Assembly: GCA_915070235.1 (NCBI GenBank) | Contig: CAJZFM010000010.1 | Location: forward strand, 1-18,209 | Source of the DNA: an uncultured Capnocytophaga sp. | GTDB taxonomy: Bacteria > Bacteroidota > Bacteroidia > Flavobacteriales > Flavobacteriaceae | Reading direction: 5' to 3' | DNA length: 18,209 nucleotides | In this document: positions 1 through 5,460 of the stretch, piece after piece | Numbering within the stretch: position 1 is the stretch's first letter | Layout: every line of letters starts with the position of its first letter | Program-made: the position numbers and the translations under genes | The notes under the pieces: generated by a model | Told to the model about the DNA's origin: nothing | What the model saw: only the letters and a program-made list of their open reading frames with translations | Databases searched by the model: none

Positions 1-180
1 TTTTTCTCCCACAGATTCCACGGATTTTCACGGAGAGAATGATACAACAACTAAGCGTAACTCTGTAATTTCCACGGATAAATAAGACCTTTGGACTTAT
101 AAAAAATATGTGAAAATCGTAACAGCACAATTACACAAATATAGAAAATCTGTGAAATCCGTAAAAATCAGTGGGAGCTT
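1..180. repeat. Long imperfect palindromic repeat element
   Basis: The outer arms (about 6-34 and 149-177) are imperfect inverted copies: CTCCCACAGATTCCACGGAT on the left against ATCCGTAAAAATCAGTGGGAG-like sequence on the right. Inner segments (about 62-79 and 105-125) also resemble each other inverted. The centre of symmetry, near base 91, falls on a small hairpin at 82-100 (ATAAG-A-CC, loop TTT, GG-A-CTTAT). The stretch therefore looks like one palindromic unit, not scattered repeats. Phrases of the 'ATCTGTGGAAATCCGTG' type seem familiar from Bacteroidetes intergenic DNA, but that is recollection and not a search result. The element may continue to the left of the window. No coding potential is seen. 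Confidence 0.55.
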
Positions 181-223
181 TCGTTATATCGAACTCATGT
201 TAAAATATTATTCGCTAACTTTC

Positions 224-317
224 TAAGACACTATAAATTGTGTCTCTACTCTAACGCTGGTTAAGACGACCCCTAATTAGCATAGTCCTCTGTAGAGACG
301 CAATTTATTGCGTCTTA
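224..317. repeat. MITE- or REP-like element with 26-base inverted ends
   Basis: Bases 224-249 and 292-317 are inverted copies of each other, matching at 23 of 26 positions, and enclose 42 bases. Each arm is itself nearly palindromic: the right arm holds AGACGCAAT-TT-ATTGCGTCT, and the left arm the slightly decayed AGACACTAT-AA-ATTGTGTCT. No transposase or ORF lies inside and no clear target-site duplication is seen. It sits downstream of ribD and could act as a processing or transcription-ending structure, although no T-run follows it on the minus strand. Between this element, the repeat at 1-180 and the end of ribD nothing else is recognisable. Confidence 0.6.
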
Positions 318-367
318 ATGAATTAGATTGTACGAGTGTTTTAACTATTGATTAGTATTAATCAGCA

Positions 368-1363
368 TCAATCCCGCTTTAGAACAAACAAATAATCCCC
401 CTCTATCTCTTGGGTAGTGAGTAGGTTTCCTCTGAGTTGTGGGGCTTTAAGTCCTGCTGAGAATTGGGGAGTACCTACAAATATACGGGCTTCGTCCCAT
501 AGGTCTTCATCTATAAATTGTTGGAGTACATGAGCGCCTCCCTCTACAATAAGGCTTTGTTTCTGTCGCTCATATAGGTCATTACATACCTGTTTAGGCA
601 TAGAGAGCGTTGGAGAAATGGTAAGAACAATGGTAGGATCACCCTGAAAAATGGCTAATTTCTTAGACAAGGAATTATTGTTGTCTATAACTAAGCGCAA
701 GGGGTTGTTCCCCACCCAATGGCGTGTGGTAAGAGAGGGATTGTCTTTCTCTACTGTGTGCTTACCAACCAAGATAGCCCCTTCTTGCGCCCTCCATAGG
801 TGAGTAAGTTGCTGGGAGAAGGCGTTGGAAATCCATACGGGTGTCTGCTGCCCTTGCTGCAAAGGCGCTATAAAGCCATCGCGCGTTTGAGCCCACTTAA
901 GAATAATATAAGGGCGCTTTTGGGCATGAAAGGTAAAAAACCGCTTATTAAGTGCTTGACTTTCTGTTTCCAAAACACCTACAATGACCTCTCGGCCTGC
1001 TTGTCGTAAGCGCTCAATGCCCTTGCCCGCTACTTTGGAATTGATATCCACACAGCCAATAACGATCTTGGGGATTTCTTTTTCTATGATTAGGTCAGCA
1101 CAGGGAGGCGTTTTCCCAAAGTGTGCACAAGGTTCCAGATTCACATAAAGGGTACTTTCTTTAAGTAGGCTTTTATCCCTGACGGAGGCAATAGCATTGA
1201 CCTCGGCATGGGGTTCGCCTGCCTTCGTATGCCAGCCCTCACCTATGATCTTACCCTTGTGTACTATCACACTGCCTACCAATGGGTTGGGATAGGTATA
1301 GCCTATAGCCTTACGGGCTAAAAATAGGCAGCGTTGCATGTATAGCTCGTCTGTAATCATCAT
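368..1363 (-). CDS. ribD: RibD: bifunctional riboflavin deaminase/reductase
   Basis: This enzyme catalyses two successive steps of riboflavin synthesis: deamination of 2,5-diamino-6-ribosylamino-4(3H)-pyrimidinone 5'-phosphate, then NADPH-dependent reduction of the ribosyl side chain. The N-terminal cytidine-deaminase-like domain (about residues 5-145) shows the zinc motif HAEVNAI (His52, catalytic Glu54) and the second motif PCAHFGKTPPC (Cys79, Cys88). The C-terminal reductase domain (about 148-331) has RPYIILKWAQTRDGFIAP, the GAILVGKHTVEKDNPSLTTR region and the nucleotide-binding LIVEGGAHVLQQF. At 331 residues it is slightly shorter than the E. coli enzyme and complete. The start is the ATG at 1363, which overlaps the prmA stop as ATGA, so translation is probably coupled to prmA; a second ATG follows immediately. 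No other rib genes are in the window. Confidence 0.96.
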   Translation of the reverse strand: MMITDELYMQRCLFLARKAIGYTYPNPLVGSVIVHKGKIIGEGWHTKAGEPHAEVNAIASVRDKSLLKESTLYVNLEPCAHFGKTPPCADLIIEKEIPKIVIGCVDINSKVAGKGIERLRQAGREVIVGVLETESQALNKRFFTFHAQKRPYIILKWAQTRDGFIAPLQQGQQTPVWISNAFSQQLTHLWRAQEGAILVGKHTVEKDNPSLTTRHWVGNNPLRLVIDNNNSLSKKLAIFQGDPTIVLTISPTLSMPKQVCNDLYERQKQSLIVEGGAHVLQQFIDEDLWDEARIFVGTPQFSAGLKAPQLRGNLLTTQEIEGDYLFVLKRD

Positions 1364-2190
1364 GATAGGCGTTGGAATTTGGCTGATACCCAGCGATTTC
1401 GCTCTATATGGCTAAGATAGGTAAGTCCCACTTTTTGGCATTTCTCTTTTATCGCTGGTAAGTCCTCCTCGTAAAAACCACTGACCAAGAGTAATCCCTG
1501 AGGGAGGAGTGCTTGGGTGTAAGCAGGAATGTCTGAAAGCAAGATATTTCGGTTGATGTTGGCTAAGATTAGGTTATACTGCTCCCCTGCAATTAGAGAA
1601 ACATCTCCTTCTTTTATGGTGATAAAACAGTCGTTCTGCTGTACATTTTCTGTGGCATTCTCCACGCACCAAGGGTCTATATCTATAGCGGTAATATCAC
1701 GAGCACCACGCAAAGCTGCCATAATAGCCAAGATACCCGTACCACAGCCCATATCCAAGACTTTGGCACCCTCAAGCGACAAAGGAAGCAATTGCTGCAA
1801 CATCATATAAGTCGTTTCGTGATGACCTGTACCAAAACTCATTTTGGGGGTAATCACAATATCGTAGCGTGTATTAGGCACAGGATGGAAGTTGGCTCGT
1901 ACTGTACAGAGATCCTCCACTACGATAGGTGAAAAGTTCTTTTCCCACTCCTCATTCCAATTGACCTGCTCTATTTCTGTTATTTGGTAGGAAATGGTAA
2001 ATTCTGGATTGCTTAGCAGATAAATATCCTGCAAAATATGCTCATTCCAGCTATCTTTAGGAATATAGGCTTTAATCCCTGTAGGGGTATCCTCGAAGCT
2101 ATCAAAGCCTACTTCGGCAAGTTCGGCCATAAGGATTTCAGCTCCCATTTCTGTAGGGGAAACAGTAAAATCGTACTCTATATAATTCAT
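1360..2190 (-). CDS. prmA: PrmA: ribosomal protein L11 methyltransferase
   Basis: This is a cytoplasmic SAM-dependent methyltransferase that trimethylates ribosomal protein L11. Its C-terminal Rossmann domain shows the SAM motif VLDMGCGTGILAIMAALRGA, the acidic AIDIDPWCVENA strand, and LILANINRNIL, the NxN-type motif of the PrmA family. The N-terminal part (MNYIEYDFTVSP onward) is the substrate-recognition region. SFGTGHHETT lies just before the SAM domain, as usual. I chose the ATG at 2190 (276 residues) over an in-frame TTG two codons upstream because family N-termini start close to this and an ATG is available. The first gene of a two-gene operon with ribD, it has a well-formed promoter 40-70 bases upstream. 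Confidence 0.95.
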   Translation of the reverse strand: MNYIEYDFTVSPTEMGAEILMAELAEVGFDSFEDTPTGIKAYIPKDSWNEHILQDIYLLSNPEFTISYQITEIEQVNWNEEWEKNFSPIVVEDLCTVRANFHPVPNTRYDIVITPKMSFGTGHHETTYMMLQQLLPLSLEGAKVLDMGCGTGILAIMAALRGARDITAIDIDPWCVENATENVQQNDCFITIKEGDVSLIAGEQYNLILANINRNILLSDIPAYTQALLPQGLLLVSGFYEEDLPAIKEKCQKVGLTYLSHIERNRWVSAKFQRLS

Positions 2191-2230
2191 TATCAATGGT
2201 TAATTGTTAGTTCTATATAAATAACAGATG

Positions 2231-2262
2231 CAAATATAGGAAGAATCACAATGACTACCAAA
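2231..2262 (-). promoter_or_regulatory. Promoter of prmA-ribD
   Basis: On the minus strand the -7 box TATATTTG (2238-2231) matches TAnnTTTG, and the -33 TTTG (2262-2259) is exactly 20 bases upstream. Transcription would start near 2224, leaving about 34 bases of leader before the prmA ATG. It lies back to back with the promoter of the divergent gene. Confidence 0.7.
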
Positions 2263-2270
2263 TATTTTTC

Positions 2271-2301
2271 TTGTTTTTCTACCTAAAAATTCGTATTTTT
2301 G
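2271..2301 (+). promoter_or_regulatory. Promoter of the helix-hairpin-helix gene
   Basis: A -33 TTG at 2271-2273 and a -7 box TATTTTTG at 2294-2301 are separated by 20 bases, matching the Bacteroidetes consensus. The start site would be near 2308, about 20 bases before the ATG at 2329. Confidence 0.65.
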
Positions 2302-2328
2302 TTAGCTCAAGGTTAAGTCTCCTCTCAA

Positions 2329-3198
2329 ATGAAAAGATATACTACTGGTATCTCCTATTGGACAAGGCAACAAAAACGAGGTGTTTTGGGACTCGTATGT
2401 TGTTGTATATTGTTACAAGTAGCTTATTTTGTGATAGATATTCCCTCTCCTGCTATTGCTTTCTCTCAGGAGAATCTTATAGCTTTCCAACAGCGGATAG
2501 ATAGCCTAAAAGCACAAGAGAAGGCCAAGCAATATACAATAAGTCCCTTTAATCCCAATTTCATTTCAGATTATAAGGCCTATATTTTAGGAATTTCCGC
2601 CCAAGAACTCTCCCGCTTGCAAGCTTTTAGAGAGACAGGTAAGTATGTAAATTCCGCTAAGGAGTTCCAAGAGGTAACTGGAGTATCCGATTCTCTCTTG
2701 GCTACTATAGCCCCCTTGTTCAAATTCCCTGATTGGGTGAGCAAGAAAAAGGATGGTTCTTTCCATACCTATGACAACAAGACCTCTGCAAAGATTGTCA
2801 AGAAAGACCTCAATACCGCCACAGCAGAGGATTTACTCCCCATACGAGGGATAGGAGAAAAGCTCTCCGAACGTATCCTAAAATACCGAGAGCGCTTAGG
2901 AGGCTTCTCTTCTAAAAAACAATTAGGTGAGGTATATGGCCTTTCCGAGGAAGTCATCACAGAAGTTTGGAAATACTTTGACCTACTCACCCCTGCTCAG
3001 ATTACCAAAATAGATCTCAATCTTGCCTCTAAAAAAGAACTCTCCAAGGTACCCTATCTCAACTACAAAGAGGTAGAAGCCCTACTTATCTTTCGTTCAG
3101 AGCAAGGAAATCTAAGTTCGCTAAAGGACTTACAAGCCATAGGCTTCTCTCAAGAAAAGATAGAGCAACTCAGTTGGTATCTAAAAGCAGAAAAATAG
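2329..3198 (+). CDS. Membrane-anchored helix-hairpin-helix (ComEA-like) protein
   Basis: This 289-residue protein has a basic N-terminus (MKRYTTGISYWTRQQKR), one hydrophobic segment at about 18-36 and an extracytoplasmic remainder, so it is probably an inner-membrane-anchored periplasmic protein. Three helix-hairpin-helix units can be seen: a divergent one at about 75-131, the best one at 159-217 (DLNTATAEDLLPIRGIGEKL) and a third at 228-285 (KIDLNLASKKELSKVPYLN). The 'DLNxA..EDL..I.GIG' pattern is typical of the ComEA DNA-binding domain. ComEA captures incoming DNA during natural transformation, so DNA binding at the cell surface is plausible, but no other competence genes are here. It shares its strand with manC but each has its own promoter. 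The architecture is convincing; the biological role is inference. Confidence 0.85.
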   Translation: MKRYTTGISYWTRQQKRGVLGLVCCCILLQVAYFVIDIPSPAIAFSQENLIAFQQRIDSLKAQEKAKQYTISPFNPNFISDYKAYILGISAQELSRLQAFRETGKYVNSAKEFQEVTGVSDSLLATIAPLFKFPDWVSKKKDGSFHTYDNKTSAKIVKKDLNTATAEDLLPIRGIGEKLSERILKYRERLGGFSSKKQLGEVYGLSEEVITEVWKYFDLLTPAQITKIDLNLASKKELSKVPYLNYKEVEALLIFRSEQGNLSSLKDLQAIGFSQEKIEQLSWYLKAEK

Positions 3199-3207
3199 CC
3201 TCTTTTC

Positions 3208-3239
3208 TTTGCTGGTTTGGTTAATATATTGTATTTTTG
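3208..3239 (+). promoter_or_regulatory. Promoter of manC
   Basis: TTTG (3208-3211), 20 bases, then TATTTTTG (3232-3239) fit the Bacteroidetes consensus. The start site would fall near 3246, about 15 bases before the manC ATG. The last three bases of the -7 box (TTG at 3237) are in frame with manC and can be mistaken for its start codon. Confidence 0.65.
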
Positions 3240-3260
3240 CACTTTGTTATTTCAATCTAT

Positions 3261-4340
3261 ATGAATAAGAATCATTACGCCATTATTATGGCGGGGGGCA
3301 TTGGTTCTCGCTTTTGGCCAGTAAGTACTTGGGCTTTCCCTAAGCAATTTCATGACATGTTGGGCACAGGGCAGACGCTCCTACAGCGTACCTACCAACG
3401 TTTGGCGGGCTTTATCCCCAAAGAAAACATTCTTATCTCTACCAATGAGATTTATAAAAACTTAGTAAAGACACAACTATCTGGTATCTCTGATGATAAT
3501 TTGGTCTTGGAACCCTCCATGCGCAATACAGCTCCATGTATTCTCTATGCTACTATGAAGATTCAAAAACGCAATCCAAACGCCGTTTTTATTGTAGCTC
3601 CCTCCGACCACTGGATAGAACAAGAAGATAAATTTCAGGACAATGTAAATAGTTGCTTTACATTATGTGAACAGCAGGATATCCTAATGACTTTGGGAAT
3701 CAAACCTACTTTTCCTAATACAGGTTATGGTTATATACAATATGACAAAGCTGATAACAAACCCAGTAAAAAGGTGCTCCAATTCACCGAAAAACCTGAT
3801 TATGAGCGTGCTAAACAGTTCCTCACAGAAGGAAACTACCTATGGAATGCGGGTATATTTATCTGGCATACACAAAGTGTATTGAGAGCTTTTGAAAGAT
3901 TCCAACCCAATTTGTTCTCACTCTTCAGGGAAGGAGAGGCAGTCTATAATACCCCACAGGAATGGGAATTTATCAGGGATAATTATGGAAAGGCAGAGAA
4001 TATATCAGTAGACTATGCCATTATGGAGCCTTCGGATAATATCTATGTATATCCTGTAGGATTTGATTGGAATGATTTGGGTACTTGGGGTTCCCTACAC
4101 GAGAAATTGGCTAAGGATTCTAATAACAATGCAGTGGTCAATGCGCTCACACTCTTTAAAAACGCCTCTGATAATATCATTCGTACCGATACCAACAAGG
4201 TGGTGATTGTAGATGGTATAGAACACTATATCATCGTAGATACGGCTTCGGTATTGATGATCTACCCCAAGGAAAAAGAACAGAGCATCAAGGAACTCTT
4301 GGGAGAAGTCAAAGAGAAGTTTGGTAACAATCTCTCTTAA
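3261..4340 (+). CDS. manC: ManC: mannose-1-phosphate guanylyltransferase
   Basis: This enzyme makes GDP-mannose from mannose 1-phosphate and GTP, supplying mannosyl, fucosyl and related residues for LPS, capsule or protein glycans. Starting at the ATG at 3261 it has 359 residues. The nucleotidyltransferase signature occupies residues 11-30 (AGGIGSRFWPVSTWAFPKQF). Further family motifs are NTAPCILYA, VAPSDHWI, the sugar-binding FTEKPD, NYLWNAGIFIW and FDWNDLGTWGSL. It is the short form, lacking the C-terminal cupin (phosphomannose isomerase) domain of bifunctional ManC/AlgA proteins. It ends 4 bases before the stop of the convergent glycosyltransferase gene, and its terminator lies within that gene. 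GDP-mannose use by the neighbouring glycosyltransferase is possible but unproven. Confidence 0.94.
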   Translation: MNKNHYAIIMAGGIGSRFWPVSTWAFPKQFHDMLGTGQTLLQRTYQRLAGFIPKENILISTNEIYKNLVKTQLSGISDDNLVLEPSMRNTAPCILYATMKIQKRNPNAVFIVAPSDHWIEQEDKFQDNVNSCFTLCEQQDILMTLGIKPTFPNTGYGYIQYDKADNKPSKKVLQFTEKPDYERAKQFLTEGNYLWNAGIFIWHTQSVLRAFERFQPNLFSLFREGEAVYNTPQEWEFIRDNYGKAENISVDYAIMEPSDNIYVYPVGFDWNDLGTWGSLHEKLAKDSNNNAVVNALTLFKNASDNIIRTDTNKVVIVDGIEHYIIVDTASVLMIYPKEKEQSIKELLGEVKEKFGNNLS

Positions 4341-4344
4341 TGGT

Positions 4345-5460
4345 TTAAGAAATCACCTTTTGATATACCTTCAACAGATTTTCACAGACGTTTTCGTCTG
4401 TGAATTTTTGTACATAGTTATAGCCTACCTCTCTCATCTGTTGCATACGTTCAGGCGAGGAAAGGAGCTCTACTATAGCCTGCCGAATCTCCTGTGCGGT
4501 ATTCTCGGTTGGGTTTATATAGATACTACCACTACCTCCAGCTTCCTCAAAGCAACTCCCTTTGGAGGTAATCACTGGGGTTTTGGAAAAGAGGGCTTCT
4601 ATAATAGGTATTCCAAAGCCTTCAAAGACAGAAGGGTAACAAAATATCGTTGCGGCTTGGTATATCATAGCCAACTCCTGCATGGAAACCCCAGTGAGTA
4701 CTCTCACTTGAGACTGCATATCATTTTCCTTGCAATAAGCCTCTATCTTCTCGTAATAGGCCGTTTTTTTCCCTACCATAATCAGCGGCAAGTCAGTACC
4801 TTTGAGTGCTTTTACTATCTCTAAAGCATTCTTTCGATCCTCTATAGCCCCTACATTGAGAACAAATCGGTCTGGAAGGGCATATTTTTCTCTTACTTTG
4901 GCTTTTTCTTCCTCCGTATAGGTTTGCTTAAAAGCGGCATGACATCCCTGATATACTACCGATATTTTATTAGGATCTATATGAAAATAATCTACTATAT
5001 CTCGCTTGGTTTGCTCACTGATAGCAATAATATGTTGTGCTTTCTCAGCTGCATAGCGAAACTTGAGAGTATGTATCTTTCTGTCAAAAGCACTATACCA
5101 CTGGGGAAAACGCAAGAAAATAAGATCGTGTATGGTTACTACCGTAGGGACATACTTGTATATACCCATAGGAATCTCCCCTGAAAGCCCGTGATAGATA
5201 TCAAGTTGCTGTTCTTTGGCAAGGGTTGTAATATGGAAGAGTCGCCAAAGACTTTTGAGCATTTTCCAAAAAAAGCCTTTGGGATTGATCTCGGTAGTCC
5301 TTGGGGTAATCTTTACTCCTAAGAATTTCCTTTTTATAGGGTTAAAAAGTACTAATTCCGTATCTGTTCTCTCTTGCAAGATACGAATCAGGTCGCGGCT
5401 GTAGTTACCCAAACCACGAAAGTTATGAAAAGCCCGCTTGGCATCAAATCCTATTCTCAT
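4345..5460 (-). CDS. GT4-family glycosyltransferase
   Basis: A retaining GT-B-fold glycosyltransferase of 371 residues, probably cytoplasmic or peripheral to the membrane. The N-terminal acceptor domain has the glycine-rich FRGLGNY loop (about 14-20) and VVTIHDLIFLRFPQWY; the C-terminal donor domain carries RFVLNVGAIEDRKN and YPSVFEGFGIPIIEALFSK, in which Glu280 and Glu288 make the family's E-x7-E motif. The donor and acceptor sugars cannot be read from the sequence; convergence with manC hints at a mannosyltransferase without proving it. The ATG at 5460 overlaps the uvrA stop as ATGA, so it is probably translated by coupling from the uvrA message. Its last 20 or so codons contain a strong hairpin that serves the opposite strand. 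Confidence 0.88.
   Translation of the reverse strand: MRIGFDAKRAFHNFRGLGNYSRDLIRILQERTDTELVLFNPIKRKFLGVKITPRTTEINPKGFFWKMLKSLWRLFHITTLAKEQQLDIYHGLSGEIPMGIYKYVPTVVTIHDLIFLRFPQWYSAFDRKIHTLKFRYAAEKAQHIIAISEQTKRDIVDYFHIDPNKISVVYQGCHAAFKQTYTEEEKAKVREKYALPDRFVLNVGAIEDRKNALEIVKALKGTDLPLIMVGKKTAYYEKIEAYCKENDMQSQVRVLTGVSMQELAMIYQAATIFCYPSVFEGFGIPIIEALFSKTPVITSKGSCFEEAGGSGSIYINPTENTAQEIRQAIVELLSSPERMQQMREVGYNYVQKFTDENVCENLLKVYQKVIS
4381..4409 (+). terminator. Rho-independent terminator of manC, inside the GT4 gene
   Basis: A perfect 10-bp stem, TTCACAGACG (4381-4390) and CGTCTGTGAA (4395-4404), closed by a TTTT loop, is followed by TTTTTG on the plus strand. It begins 40 bases after the manC stop. A T-run is present only in the plus direction, so it should end manC transcription while the same bases encode the glycosyltransferase tail (KFTDENVCEN). 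Confidence 0.75.

Noticed and set aside
349..364. Hairpin TGATTA-GTAT-TAATCA next to the ribD stop, considered as a terminator
   Set aside because: The stem is only six bases, nearly all A-T, and no T-run follows on the minus strand.
1..367. CRISPR-like array in the repeat-rich left end
   Set aside because: Repeats are inverted, few and of unequal length, without regular spacers or cas genes.
4321..4824. A 167-codon plus-strand open frame overlapping the manC end
   Set aside because: It is antisense to the well-supported GT4 gene, runs straight through the terminator hairpin, and resembles no protein family.
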